Part shown: positions 8,445 to 17,863 of the stretch, in pieces
How positions within the stretch are numbered: position 1 is the stretch's first letter
Layout of the letters: each line of letters opens with the position of its first letter
Source of the DNA: Janthinobacterium sp. ROICE36
Lineage (GTDB): Bacteria; Pseudomonadota; Gammaproteobacteria; Burkholderiales; Burkholderiaceae_D
DNA: 64,000 nucleotides
Direction: 5' to 3'
NCBI RefSeq assembly: GCF_002869965.1
Contig: NZ_PEBS01000005.1
Coordinates: 62,001-126,000, forward strand
Program-made: the position numbers and the translations under genes
The notes under the pieces: generated by a model
Database searches by the model: none
What the model saw: only the letters and a program-made list of their open reading frames with translations
What the model was told of the DNA's origin: nothing

Positions 8445-9599
8445 TTATGAGGAAGCATACAAGGCCCGCGGCGTTTCTTCGCGGCGCTGGCTGCGCCGGT
8501 CGCGCGCATTGCCCCAGGCATCGCTCGTGTAATCGGAGACATGGCGCATCTGGCCGGCGCGGTCGACACTGTAATCCTTGAAGACGATCAGCTCATCGAG
8601 CAGCACATCGGGCAACACACGCGTGTATTCAAACAACACGCTGCGCACCACTTCGGCACCGCTACAGACATGGCTGCCGTGGCCGATCCAGGTGGGGCCG
8701 ATGATAGTGGCCCCCGCTTCGATACGGCAGCCCGAGCCGATGTAGACGGGGCCTTCGATACGCGTGCCGCCACTCCAGTCGATACTGGTATTCAGGCCAG
8801 CCCACACGCCATCGGCAATCTGGGTGCCAGGCACCTGCAACTGTGCAACTTCCCCCATCAGCACGCTTTGCAGCACTTCCCAGTAATCCTTCACGCTGCC
8901 GATGTCGATCCAGTTGTATTGGCACTTTTGGGCATAGAAAGGCAAACCCTGCTCTACCAGCAGGGGAAACAGTTCCGAGCCAATATCGAACGGGCGGTCG
9001 CAAGGTATCAGGTCCAATACTTGCGGCTCGAAAATATAGATACCGGTGCTGACGCAATTGGACAGCGCATCGGCCTGCGCCGGCTTTTCCTGGAAGGCGC
9101 GGATGCGCCCATCGTCGTCGCTGACCACCACGCCATAGCTCGACACCTTGTCCCACGGTACTTCCAGGGTGATGACGGAGGCCAGCGCCCCCACGCGGCG
9201 GTGCTCGCGCAGGGCCGCTTCCAGGTCGAGGTCGATCAAGGCGTCGCCGCACAGCACGATCGTCGTTTCGTCAAAAAAGCCACCAAACTCCTGGATCTTC
9301 TTCATGCCGCCGGCCGAACCCAGCGGTTGTGGCACGACCTCACCCGCATCATTCGTATAACCTTCGAAGGAATAGCCGATCTGCACGCCAAACTGATGGC
9401 CTTCGCCAAAGTACTCTTCGATCTTTTCATGCAGATAGCTGACGTTGACCATGATGTCAGTCACGCCATGCTGCGCCAGGTGCTCCACAAGATATGCCAT
9501 TACAGGCTTGCCCAGGATGGGGATCATGGGCTTGGGCAAATCGTAGGTCAAGGGCCGCACGCGCGTGCCCTTGCCTGCAGCTAATATCATCGCTTTCAT
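8445..9599 (-). CDS. NDP-sugar pyrophosphorylase (GDP-mannose pyrophosphorylase-like) with left-handed beta-helix
   Basis: This encodes a 384-residue sugar-1-phosphate nucleotidyltransferase. The N-terminal Rossmann-like domain starts with MILAAGKGTRVRPLT and DLPKPMIPILGKPVM, the classic activation and substrate sites. About residues 260-340 form hexapeptide repeats of a left-handed beta-helix (IEGPVYIGSGCRIEAGATI and following). The family uses several sugars; resemblance to eukaryote-type GDP-mannose pyrophosphorylases and the position between a glycosyltransferase and manC suggest a mannose or glucose nucleotide, but specificity is not settled. It lies 50 bases after the GT4 gene. If it makes GDP-mannose it would be redundant with manC. 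Confidence 0.8.
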   Translation of the reverse strand: MKAMILAAGKGTRVRPLTYDLPKPMIPILGKPVMAYLVEHLAQHGVTDIMVNVSYLHEKIEEYFGEGHQFGVQIGYSFEGYTNDAGEVVPQPLGSAGGMKKIQEFGGFFDETTIVLCGDALIDLDLEAALREHRRVGALASVITLEVPWDKVSSYGVVVSDDDGRIRAFQEKPAQADALSNCVSTGIYIFEPQVLDLIPCDRPFDIGSELFPLLVEQGLPFYAQKCQYNWIDIGSVKDYWEVLQSVLMGEVAQLQVPGTQIADGVWAGLNTSIDWSGGTRIEGPVYIGSGCRIEAGATIIGPTWIGHGSHVCSGAEVVRSVLFEYTRVLPDVLLDELIVFKDYSVDRAGQMRHVSDYTSDAWGNARDRRSQRREETPRALYASS

Positions 9600-9649
9600 C
9601 GTCGGGCTTGCTCCATCAGGGTTGAGGTTAGTTGGCCGGGCGGCGCATC

Positions 9650-10912
9650 TTAGCGACCGTCCTTGCTCAGCGTCACTGGCGCGGCCGGCGCGGCGGCGGG
9701 AAACAGGCGCGCATACGCGGCCAGCAGCTTGGGCGCTTCATATTCCCACTCCAGCTCATTGATCACGCGATGGCGGCCAAACGCCCCCATTTGCTCGCGG
9801 CGTGCCGGGTCGTCGAGCAATTCGACGATCTTGCGCGCCATGTCGACAGGATCGTTCTTCAAGGCATACAAAGATGCCTGCTGCGCGGAAACCTTGCCCT
9901 CGACCAGATCAAACTGCACGATAGGCTTACCCAGGGCCATGTATTCCATGATCTTGTTCATGGTCGACTTGTCGTTCATGTCGTTTGCCACGTCCGGGTT
10001 CACGCACACGTCCGAGGTGTTGAGCATTTCCAGCAATTGCTGGTCCGGCACGCGTCCCGTGAAGGTCACGTAGTCGGCGATGCCCAGGTCCTGCGCCATC
10101 TGCTTCATCTGTTCCAGCGAGGTGCCGCCGCCCACCAAGCCGAAGTGCACATCCTTGCGCTGCAAGGTCTGCACGATGTATTGCGCCGCCTGCAGCAGCA
10201 GATCGATGCCTTCCTGCGCACCCATCACGCCCACATAGCCGACCAGGTAGGCGCGGCCCTTCTTGAGTTCCGGCACGGGCGGCAACACGCGCAAGCGGTC
10301 CAGCTTGGGTCCGCTGCGCACCACGTAGACATCCTCGGGCTTCATGCCGCCGCGCTCGATGGCAATCTTCTTGTACGACTCGTTGGTGGCGATCGACACG
10401 TCTGCGCTCTGGAACGACCAGCGCTCGAACATCACCATCAGCTTGTAAAAGAAATCGCGCCGGCCGAACTTGGCTTCGTACAGCTCGGGGTTGATGTCAT
10501 GGTGGTCGAACAGGAAACGCTTGCCCATCGTCAACTTGAAGAAGCCGCCGATGAGGAACAGCAAATCAGGCGGATTGCAGGCGTGAACCACGTCGAAACC
10601 ATGGGCAAAATGGACTTTCCATGCCAGGCGGAAAGTATGGAACAGGGCCAGTGTATATTCCACCAGGTAACCCTTGGCCCCTTCCGCTTCCAGCGGCAAG
10701 TGGTAGCGGTAGATATGGATGCCGTCGATGGCTTCGTAGCGCGCTTCATAGCCCTTGCCCGTCGGGCAAATGATCGACACTGCATAGCCGTTCGCATGCA
10801 GAGTGGTCGCTTCCTGCCACACGCGCCGGTCGAATGGCGAAGGCAGGTTTTCCACCAGGATCAGCACCCGCTTTGCTTGGGCGGCCACGTTGTTACCAGC
10901 AGATGCCGTCAT
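9650..10912 (-). CDS. Glycosyltransferase family 4 (GT4)
   Basis: This is a GT-B fold retaining glycosyltransferase of 420 residues. The N-terminal half begins with RVLILVENLPSPFDRRVW, a pattern seen in GT4 enzymes of exopolysaccharide clusters, and continues with HACNPPDLLF. The C-terminal half holds GYVGVMGAQEGIDLLL and the nucleotide-sugar site NKIMEYMALGKPIVQFD. It should add one sugar to the lipid-linked repeat unit on the cytoplasmic face; donor and linkage are unknown. The ATG at 10912 has GGAG 6 bases upstream and overlaps the end of the AlgD-type gene by 20 bases, so translation is probably coupled. Confidence 0.85.
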   Translation of the reverse strand: MTASAGNNVAAQAKRVLILVENLPSPFDRRVWQEATTLHANGYAVSIICPTGKGYEARYEAIDGIHIYRYHLPLEAEGAKGYLVEYTLALFHTFRLAWKVHFAHGFDVVHACNPPDLLFLIGGFFKLTMGKRFLFDHHDINPELYEAKFGRRDFFYKLMVMFERWSFQSADVSIATNESYKKIAIERGGMKPEDVYVVRSGPKLDRLRVLPPVPELKKGRAYLVGYVGVMGAQEGIDLLLQAAQYIVQTLQRKDVHFGLVGGGTSLEQMKQMAQDLGIADYVTFTGRVPDQQLLEMLNTSDVCVNPDVANDMNDKSTMNKIMEYMALGKPIVQFDLVEGKVSAQQASLYALKNDPVDMARKIVELLDDPARREQMGAFGRHRVINELEWEYEAPKLLAAYARLFPAAAPAAPVTLSKDGR

Positions 10913-12203
10913 ATTGCTCTCCACTTTGTTCCTTGCTGATGCGCACCAGGTCGACGATCTGCTGGTGCGGCTGCAGGCTGGCGGGTACAGTCTTGAATTC
11001 GGCCGCGCCGTTGCCGATGACGATGGTGTCGGCAAAATCGAGCACGTCCTGCATGCTGGTGACCATCAGCTTGGAGATGTGCGGGATGTGGTTCAGGATG
11101 TAATCCTGGTTGGCGCCCGTCAGGGCGGCCAGGTTGACGTTCTTGTCATACAGCTTCAGTTCGTAGCCTTTGCCCAGCAGATACTCGATGACATCGACCA
11201 GCGGCGACTCGCGCAAGTCGTCCGTGCCGGCCTTGAAGGAAAAGCCCAAAATGCCCACCTTGCGCGCACCTTTGTCAACGATCATCTTGATGCCCTTTTC
11301 CACTTGCCGCTGGTTCGACGGCAGGATGGAATTAAGCAATGGCAGATCGAGATCCAGGCTGCGCGCCTTGTAAGTGAGCGCGCGCACGTCCTTCGGCAGG
11401 CAAGAGCCGCCAAAGGCGAAGCCCGGCTTCATGTAGTACGGTGACAGGTTCAGCTTGGTGTCCTGGCAAAAGATTTCCATCACCTTGTGACCATCGATGC
11501 CGACGGCCTTGCAGATATTGCCGATTTCATTGGCGAACGCCACTTTGACGGCGTGCCAGGTGTTGTCCGTGTACTTGACCATCTCGGCCGTTTCCACGTC
11601 CGTGCGCACCAGTGGCGCGTCCATCTTTTCATACAGTTGCACCAGCAGCGCGCCCGCCTTTTCATCGGATTCGCCGATGACCGTCTTCGGCGGATGGTAG
11701 TAATCGTAGACGGCCGTGCCTTCACGCAGGAATTCCGGATTGTTGCAAACGCCAAAATCGACGCCGGCCACCTTGCCCGAGGCCTCTTCCAGGGTCGGAA
11801 TGACGAGCGAGCGCATGGAACCGGGCAGCATGGTCGAACGCGCCACGACGACGTGGAAGCTGTCCTTTTCGCGGATGGCGGCGCCGATTTCCTGGCACAC
11901 CTTGCGCACATGGCTCAGGTCCAGGTTGCCATTGAGCTGCGAGGGCGTACCCACGCAGATGAGCGACATGTCCGAGCCAAAGACAGCGTCACGCACGTCA
12001 AACGTGGCGCGCAAATGGCCGCTTTTCACGGTAGCCGCGATCATTTCGCCGATGTCCTTCTCGATGATGGGCGTAGTGCCCTGGTTGATCAGCTCAACCT
12101 TGGTCCTGTTCGGATCGACGCCGATCACTTCATGCCCATCCGTTGCGAGGCAACCTGCCGATACTGCACCCACGTAGCCGAGGCCAAAAATACTGATTTT
12201 CAA
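10893..12203 (-). CDS. algD: GDP-mannose 6-dehydrogenase (AlgD-type)
   Basis: This oxidises GDP-mannose to GDP-mannuronate with two NAD+. It has 436 residues, the same length I recall for Pseudomonas AlgD. The start KISIFGLGYVGAVSAGCLA is the NAD-binding motif, NNPEFLREGTAVYDYYHP is conserved in the family, and the catalytic Cys lies in FAFGGSCLPKD at Cys268, matching the AlgD numbering. The general UDP-glucose dehydrogenase family is the alternative, but the AlgD-like start and length favour GDP-mannose. No alginate polymerase or epimerase is nearby, so the uronate should enter a Wzx/Wzy polymer. The start is TTG, supported by AAAGGAG at 12210-12216. Confidence 0.85.
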   Translation of the reverse strand: MKISIFGLGYVGAVSAGCLATDGHEVIGVDPNRTKVELINQGTTPIIEKDIGEMIAATVKSGHLRATFDVRDAVFGSDMSLICVGTPSQLNGNLDLSHVRKVCQEIGAAIREKDSFHVVVARSTMLPGSMRSLVIPTLEEASGKVAGVDFGVCNNPEFLREGTAVYDYYHPPKTVIGESDEKAGALLVQLYEKMDAPLVRTDVETAEMVKYTDNTWHAVKVAFANEIGNICKAVGIDGHKVMEIFCQDTKLNLSPYYMKPGFAFGGSCLPKDVRALTYKARSLDLDLPLLNSILPSNQRQVEKGIKMIVDKGARKVGILGFSFKAGTDDLRESPLVDVIEYLLGKGYELKLYDKNVNLAALTGANQDYILNHIPHISKLMVTSMQDVLDFADTIVIGNGAAEFKTVPASLQPHQQIVDLVRISKEQSGEQYDGICW

Positions 12204-12209
12204 AATATG

Positions 12210-12216
12210 CTCCTTT
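12210..12216 (-). promoter_or_regulatory. Ribosome binding site that fixes the TTG start of algD
   Basis: AAAGGAG on the minus strand lies 6 bases before the TTG at 12203 and overlaps the stop codon of the upstream lyase gene. No ATG is available at the right place for the dinucleotide-binding motif. Confidence 0.75.
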
Positions 12217-14224
12217 AATAATTAGCCGGCGAATTTGCCGACGACGCCTGCGGCATCAGCTCGATGTGCGTCACAATTTCAATTGTTCCCTGCACCCTCA
12301 TGCGCCAGGCGGCGCTGGTAATCGGTGTTTTCTCGTCGAAGCGGCGCGATATCCAGCCCCCAGGCGGTGTATCGCTGCCGCGCAATAGGTCCAGCGTTCC
12401 ATGCGAACAGCGCATGCGCAAGCCAGACCGCAGTCCCTGCGCCTGCAATTGCCCCTCGTCGACGGTGACCACGCAGTGGTCGCCGAACTGCCAATGCACG
12501 GAAATATCATGTACATTTGTACATTGTAATATGTCTTTTACAACAATGCATTTATTATGAAAGTTGAACTCGATACGGCGCCGGTGCAGCAAAGGATCGG
12601 CCAGGCGGCCATAGCCATCATGTTCGCCCTCAAAAACTTGCACTTCAGAATTCGTTTCATGAGCAATCATGCGCGCATTGGCTTTTTTCAGCCACATGAA
12701 ATTGCCGCCAATTTCAGACTGGTCCAGACCATCGACGGATACGGTGTTATGCGCGGGTGTGCTGCGGAAGTAGTCGCGCCATTTTTTTTGCGTGTGATAG
12801 GCGTAGGTACCGGGATCGGTGAGCAACTCTTCCCCGCTCACGGAAAGGGTAAATGCCAGCGCATCGGCATGTCCGTGCGCGGCAATCGACAGGTAGCCGA
12901 GCGGCGCGCAATCGATGACCATGCGCACTTCCTCTGGCGTGCCAAAGGCGCTACCGAGAAGGAAATAGCCGCCTTCAGGAAACGCCAAGACCGGCGCTTC
13001 GGACGCGCTGGCATCGAGCGCCTGCCACTGTTGCAAGCCTGCCACACCAAACAGCCAGCGATTCTTGTCGTCAAAATGGCCTGCCTTGCGCTTGAAATCG
13101 GCGCGACCAAACAGCACGGCGCAACTGGCCAGCAATGATTTATAGGGGGTCCAATCAGGCTCATGCGACAGGCGCACCATCTGGGCATCGTCTGCATCGC
13201 CTATCATCGGAATATTCCCCCCAACATCCATCAAGGTGGCGATAAAGTCGGCAAGGCGCTCAAGGCGCTCCAGATATGCAGCAGAAAAACCGGCGTTGTT
13301 GGCGAGACCTATCAGTTGGCACAACAGCATCATGTCCATCACTTCATGCTGATAATAGACAGCCTGTTCGCGGTTCACGCCATCGGGTGTGTTTTGCTTG
13401 AGCGCCTCTTCTTCAAGTCCCCTGTGCGCCAGGCTCTGCCATTTTTCACTTTCCTTCCAGTATGGCCACACCAGACTGCCAACGAACAAGCCCATATATT
13501 CGCCGAACAGGTGGTTATTGGCGGAAGAGTGACGCGAAAAATAACCGGCGATAAAGTGGCAATGCTGGTAAATCGCGGCCAGCCACTGCTGCAGGAAGCG
13601 CTGGCCCGCCTCGCCCTGGAACAGCGGCGAGGCCAGGCCGCCCAGCAGCTCCCAGGCACAGGCCCAGTTCAGCAGGCGCAGCGCCAGCTCAAGCGAACTG
13701 GTCCAGTGCACGCCTTTCGGATAGGGGCATTGCGCGAACCACGATTGCAGCAAGGTACGCGCGCCTTCGGCGTAGCGCGGCTCGCCCGTCACTTTCCATG
13801 CCTGCGCCAGCGCCACCAGTTCCAGGTGGCGGTTCGGCTCCCACAAGTATTTGATGTCGCCCACTACTTTTTCGCTGCGGTAATCGATCTGTTTCCCCAG
13901 GCTTAGCGGCGCCAGCGTACCAGTCTTGGGGTCTCTATTCCATTGCGGCGGAAAACTCAGATCGGCACCATGCATGGCAAATACATTCCAGCGTCCCGCC
14001 AGGATCGCATCGGCGGCGGAGCGTAACGGAGAGAGCTGAAGCACGGGCAGTTCACTTGCCAGAAAGCCAGATACCGGCCGCGACAACACCGGAGCGGGCA
14101 CTTTTTCAATCAAACCGACACCCAGCTTGCTCGCCTTCTTCTCGACCATCTGTATGACACGCCAGCAAATTTCGGCGGAACCCATCAGGCGCAGGCGATT
14201 CAACTTCCAGATCAGAGAACTCAT
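12215..14224 (-). CDS. Heparinase II/III-family polysaccharide lyase
   Basis: This 669-residue protein has the two-part layout of heparinase II/III and alginate-lyase-like enzymes. An alpha/alpha barrel carries the catalytic-type Asn-His in SSANNHLFGEY (Asn237, His238) and the block NREQAVYYQHEVMDM. A C-terminal beta-sandwich holds the AAHGHADALAF motif (His450, His452) and RSTPAHNTVSVDG. No clear signal peptide is visible, which is usual for such proteins within exopolysaccharide clusters. It overlaps the upstream GT4 gene by 4 bases (ATGA). A role in trimming or releasing a uronate-containing polymer fits the adjacent AlgD-type gene, but its substrate cannot be read from sequence. Confidence 0.85.
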   Translation of the reverse strand: MSSLIWKLNRLRLMGSAEICWRVIQMVEKKASKLGVGLIEKVPAPVLSRPVSGFLASELPVLQLSPLRSAADAILAGRWNVFAMHGADLSFPPQWNRDPKTGTLAPLSLGKQIDYRSEKVVGDIKYLWEPNRHLELVALAQAWKVTGEPRYAEGARTLLQSWFAQCPYPKGVHWTSSLELALRLLNWACAWELLGGLASPLFQGEAGQRFLQQWLAAIYQHCHFIAGYFSRHSSANNHLFGEYMGLFVGSLVWPYWKESEKWQSLAHRGLEEEALKQNTPDGVNREQAVYYQHEVMDMMLLCQLIGLANNAGFSAAYLERLERLADFIATLMDVGGNIPMIGDADDAQMVRLSHEPDWTPYKSLLASCAVLFGRADFKRKAGHFDDKNRWLFGVAGLQQWQALDASASEAPVLAFPEGGYFLLGSAFGTPEEVRMVIDCAPLGYLSIAAHGHADALAFTLSVSGEELLTDPGTYAYHTQKKWRDYFRSTPAHNTVSVDGLDQSEIGGNFMWLKKANARMIAHETNSEVQVFEGEHDGYGRLADPLLHRRRIEFNFHNKCIVVKDILQCTNVHDISVHWQFGDHCVVTVDEGQLQAQGLRSGLRMRCSHGTLDLLRGSDTPPGGWISRRFDEKTPITSAAWRMRVQGTIEIVTHIELMPQASSANSPANY

Positions 14225-15297
14225 GTCGGCAGGAATCCAAATTGAGCATACAGGCGTTCGACGCGAGGCATGACAGCCTCGCTGGAAAACGTGCTTTGGA
14301 TTTTTGCGCGCGCTGCCATTCCCATGCGGCTCGCTAGCGCATCGTCGGACAGTAAACGTTCGATACGGTCCCCTAGCGCATCGATGTCGCCCGGTTCCAC
14401 TAGGAAGCCTTCCACGCCGTCACTGAGCGCCTCTGGAATACCGCCGACTGGCGTGCTAATGACGGGCAAACCGGCAGCCATTGCTTCCAGTACACTCATG
14501 GGCAAACCTTCATTATAAGAAGGCAGACAATAGACTTTTGCGCGATTGAGCAATGCAGTCCTGGCAGGCAGGTCTACCCAGCCAAGCAACTGCACATTGG
14601 TGCCCATGCCGAGCGTGTCGGCCATCGCCCGCGTTTGCTCGACCTCGCCATCCCCGCCCAGCAGCAGGCACGGCCTGTGTACGCTCATCCTGGAAACGGC
14701 ATTGAGCAAGTCATACGAGCCCTTGCGCTTACCCAGGCGCCCCAGGAACAAGACCTCGCCAGATACGCGCAGCAACCAGTCCTGTGCGGCGGACGGCACC
14801 ATGACCGGATTGTAAATGGCCTCGATCTGCGGATTGCGCGAAATGCTCTCGACCCAGGTCTTCCAGGCAGAGGACAGGACAACCACGCAGCTGACCTGAT
14901 CAAACAGGCCGCGTATCAATCGCTGCCGGAGCCGCCCCATTTCTTGCTGATAGAAAATGGCAAATTCAGCACCGTGCAAATGCAGGATGACAGGAATGCG
15001 AAACAGCTTCGCAAGGAAAATAAAGCCCATTTTCCGCCAGCAGCTGCTGCGCGACGCCATGTGGCAATGAACCAGGCCAACCCGGCCCCTGACCAGCAAA
15101 CCGAGTAGGGAGCACCAGGAGGCCAGCATCAGCGCCAATTTCTTTGCTGCGCTGCCATCGCAATGCGTGGCGAGATAAATAATGGAAAACCGATCGAACA
15201 GACCAGCAGCCCGGTATACCTTGACGACAGAGGCAATACCGCCCATGGTTCCGGTATCCGTCCCAAGCATCACTATGGAGCGCTTGTTTTTCATCAT
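14221..15297 (-). CDS. Glycosyltransferase family 4 (GT4)
   Basis: This is a GT-B fold glycosyltransferase of about 358 residues. It starts with a TGTMGGIASVVKVY glycine loop, then LVHCHMASRSS. The C-terminal half carries LFLGRLGKRKGSYDLL, LLLGGDGEVEQ and the donor-site block PSYNEGLPMSVLEAMAAGLPVI, with the EX7E arrangement of GT4 enzymes. It is expected to act on the lipid-linked repeat unit. Two adjacent ATGs at 15297 and 15294 follow AAGGG; either could start the protein. It lies 64 bases after the PaaK-like gene and overlaps the lyase gene by 4 bases. Confidence 0.85.
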   Translation of the reverse strand: MMKNKRSIVMLGTDTGTMGGIASVVKVYRAAGLFDRFSIIYLATHCDGSAAKKLALMLASWCSLLGLLVRGRVGLVHCHMASRSSCWRKMGFIFLAKLFRIPVILHLHGAEFAIFYQQEMGRLRQRLIRGLFDQVSCVVVLSSAWKTWVESISRNPQIEAIYNPVMVPSAAQDWLLRVSGEVLFLGRLGKRKGSYDLLNAVSRMSVHRPCLLLGGDGEVEQTRAMADTLGMGTNVQLLGWVDLPARTALLNRAKVYCLPSYNEGLPMSVLEAMAAGLPVISTPVGGIPEALSDGVEGFLVEPGDIDALGDRIERLLSDDALASRMGMAARAKIQSTFSSEAVMPRVERLYAQFGFLPT

Positions 15298-15361
15298 GCC
15301 CTTATTTAACAAATATCATCGTACAAAAATTGCATCCTTGCCAGCGTCAGCCATTGCCCCC

Positions 15362-16666
15362 TCACGCGGCGTCGACCGCCGCATGCACCGTTTCATCGCG
15401 GATCAGGATAAAAGCGAACTTACCGTTCGGTCCACGCTCGATTGCATCGACCACATCCAGGGTCACTGTCACATCGGGTACCAGTCGCAGGAATCCAGCG
15501 AGCAGCTGTTCGCCGTCTTCCCGGCAAAAGGCCGGTGCCGGAACGACCTTCAAGATAAATACAGCCTGGCCGCAATAAATGATCTGCCCCTCGACGACAT
15601 GACGCGCCTTTTTAAAGACATGGTCTAGCCGCCCCAGGTAACGACCATCGGGCAAGGTGATAACTTTCTCCTTGCGACCGGAAATGGCGCTCACAACAGG
15701 AAATATCCTGCCGCAAGCACACGCCTCATCGGCGAGGCTAACCGTGTCGCCTGTGCAATAGTGCCGCAAGCGCATTGCCCCATTATTCAAACTTGTTCCA
15801 ATAAGCTCATGGGTATCCCCATCTGGCAACAATTCGACTATGCCATAGTCGCTCAGCAAGTGATAATTGCCCTGTTCACAAGTGCCAATAGCGGCAACGC
15901 GTTCAGCCTGCCCATACCAGTCGAATACAGTCACGCCAAATGCCTTCCTGACATTTTCCCGCACCACGGGATCGAGCGTTTCCGAGGAGGTCATCACACC
16001 TTTGAGGGCAGTGCCACCGTAAGCATGGCCATTCGCCAGCATCCATGAAGCCAGTGCAGCGATCGAGGACGGATAGGCATGAATGACCACAGGATCGAAT
16101 CGCGCCAGTTGTTCCAGATAACGTTCAATCGTGCCAGACGATATGTGATAAGAGGACATCATCAGAAAATTGCCCACCCAGTCGCGGCACCAGAATACAC
16201 CGCCAGCTTTGGTGGGATGGCAAACAACGTCGCCACGTATCCACGCCCGACGCTGCCCATGCGCAAATCCCATCCAGCGCAATTGACGATAGATGAACGC
16301 TTCTTCGCGCACAATGCAAGCGAGGTCTTGCAACAGTGTCAGTGGCGAACCGCTGGTACCACTTGTACTGATACGGCTGCGAATGAAGGAGCCTGGGCGC
16401 CGTGGACGCACATACCGCTGGAAATGCGCCTGGATATCCTTTTTTGAAATCAAGCCGTGATCATCTGACAATACTCGTGGACGCAGGCCATGGCCAATGT
16501 CGCCGAGTTGCAAGGCGCGGCCGCGCTCTTGCAGAAAATGGCGCAACGCCGCCGGCGTACGCTCATTTTTTTCGAGGCGGGGATATACAAAATGCCGGGC
16601 CCACATACCTCTGGCCAGCTCCCTGAATAGGGAGCGCAAGGAGAATTTTAAAGAGTATCGCCACAT
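15362..16666 (-). CDS. PaaK/CapK-like adenylate-forming enzyme of the exopolysaccharide locus
   Basis: This 434-residue protein resembles phenylacetate-CoA ligase-like (CapK) proteins found in many capsule and exopolysaccharide clusters. It has the phosphate-binding loop STSGTSGSPLTLLQ, SSETLDPVVRENVRKAFG, the adenylate-site motif DWYGQAERVAAIGTCEQG, YCTGDTVSLA and a C-terminal domain after GRKEKVI. The family forms acyl-adenylates; in these clusters it may activate an acyl or amino-acid group for decoration of the polymer. No matching acyltransferase is obvious in the window. It lies 24 bases after one glycosyltransferase gene and before another, so it is clearly part of the cluster. Confidence 0.8.
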   Translation of the reverse strand: MWRYSLKFSLRSLFRELARGMWARHFVYPRLEKNERTPAALRHFLQERGRALQLGDIGHGLRPRVLSDDHGLISKKDIQAHFQRYVRPRRPGSFIRSRISTSGTSGSPLTLLQDLACIVREEAFIYRQLRWMGFAHGQRRAWIRGDVVCHPTKAGGVFWCRDWVGNFLMMSSYHISSGTIERYLEQLARFDPVVIHAYPSSIAALASWMLANGHAYGGTALKGVMTSSETLDPVVRENVRKAFGVTVFDWYGQAERVAAIGTCEQGNYHLLSDYGIVELLPDGDTHELIGTSLNNGAMRLRHYCTGDTVSLADEACACGRIFPVVSAISGRKEKVITLPDGRYLGRLDHVFKKARHVVEGQIIYCGQAVFILKVVPAPAFCREDGEQLLAGFLRLVPDVTVTLDVVDAIERGPNGKFAFILIRDETVHAAVDAA

Positions 16667-16690
16667 AGTACCGTTACCGCTCCAGACTGG

Positions 16691-17833
16691 TCATTTATTT
16701 AACGGCGTTGGATTTACCATGCCGACTTCCCGAAATATTTGCATATATTGCTGTGAGACAATTTCAGCGGTATGTTCAGAAACGTAGCGGATGCGCCCCC
16801 CCTCCTGCATGCCCTGATAGTAATCAGGATCCGCATACAAACGGCGTATATTGGCAATAAGCTGGTCTGGCGAGCGCGGCATCATGCCTGTCCATCCAGG
16901 TACGATGCTGAACGTCGACTGAGGACACAGCAAAGGAGTATTGGTTGACCAGGAGTCGCACAGAAAACCCCAGCCAGACGTACTTTCCGTATAGGAAAAA
17001 TACGCACCCGACATCCTTTCCAGCGCCTCCTGCCGGCTCACACCGGCGATATGATTGATCCTGTCGCCATACCTTTTTTTCAAATCGTCGACAACATGCT
17101 GATAAGCACCACGGCCTATAATGGTAAAGCGCTCAACCGGTGTATGGTCAAAAATGAGGGGCACGGTTTTCAACCAAGCCTGGCAATTTTTATGTCGGAT
17201 CAAAGAGCCGATATAAATCATCTCGCTCTTGTCACGCGCTGCTGCCAGTTGCAATCCGTCAGGACGCTGCGCGCAATGAGCCGAATAATAAGCCTGCTTC
17301 TGCCGAACAGAAAACCGTCCCAGATCGGGCAGATCGGCGGGATCATTCGTCATCAATGCATCGACTTCTCCCGCAATGCGCCACCACTTCATGCGCCCCA
17401 CCAGGCGCCCCAGCGCAGGCCAGCCGAGATAATAGCGGCGTTGCAAAATGATCAGGGGATCTGCCGACTCCACGCGCAGCACGGCAGGGATGCGGCGCCG
17501 TTTCTGCAGCATGCGCATCAACGGCAGGCAGTGAAAGGAATTGACCAACAGCAAATCCGGATTGAACTCTTCCAGCAATTTCATTACTTCATCATGCAAG
17601 AGCTCGGGGGCATGAGACATCTGCTTCAAGTCGCGAAATAAGCGAAATATTTGTACGCCCATGAAGTTATCAAAATCGCTGCCTTCTTCGGTACTTTTCA
17701 GGGCCGAAATGCGCGATGTGATGACGCGCACGCTAACGCCATGCTTCAACAATGGCGGCAATGCGTAAGCAACTTCGTCAAATTTTGGATTCAGGCCGGG
17801 ATAGAGAGCAAGTACTTTCAATGACAACTCCAT
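16691..17833 (-). CDS. Glycosyltransferase (GT4-like)
   Basis: This encodes a 380-residue GT-B type glycosyltransferase. The start KVLALYPGLNPKFDEVAYALPPLL is a typical N-terminal Rossmann domain of cluster glycosyltransferases. IGSLIRHKNCQAWL marks the start of the C-terminal domain, and FTIIGRGAYQH and FSYTESTSGWGFLCDSW cover the donor-binding part. The last block has a glutamate but differs from the classic EX7E motif, so donor type is open. It lies 30 bases after the flippase gene and 24 bases before the PaaK-like gene. Confidence 0.75.
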   Translation of the reverse strand: MELSLKVLALYPGLNPKFDEVAYALPPLLKHGVSVRVITSRISALKSTEEGSDFDNFMGVQIFRLFRDLKQMSHAPELLHDEVMKLLEEFNPDLLLVNSFHCLPLMRMLQKRRRIPAVLRVESADPLIILQRRYYLGWPALGRLVGRMKWWRIAGEVDALMTNDPADLPDLGRFSVRQKQAYYSAHCAQRPDGLQLAAARDKSEMIYIGSLIRHKNCQAWLKTVPLIFDHTPVERFTIIGRGAYQHVVDDLKKRYGDRINHIAGVSRQEALERMSGAYFSYTESTSGWGFLCDSWSTNTPLLCPQSTFSIVPGWTGMMPRSPDQLIANIRRLYADPDYYQGMQEGGRIRYVSEHTAEIVSQQYMQIFREVGMVNPTPLNK

Positions 17834-17863
17834 GAAATTTATATAGAAAAGCCTGATTGATGC

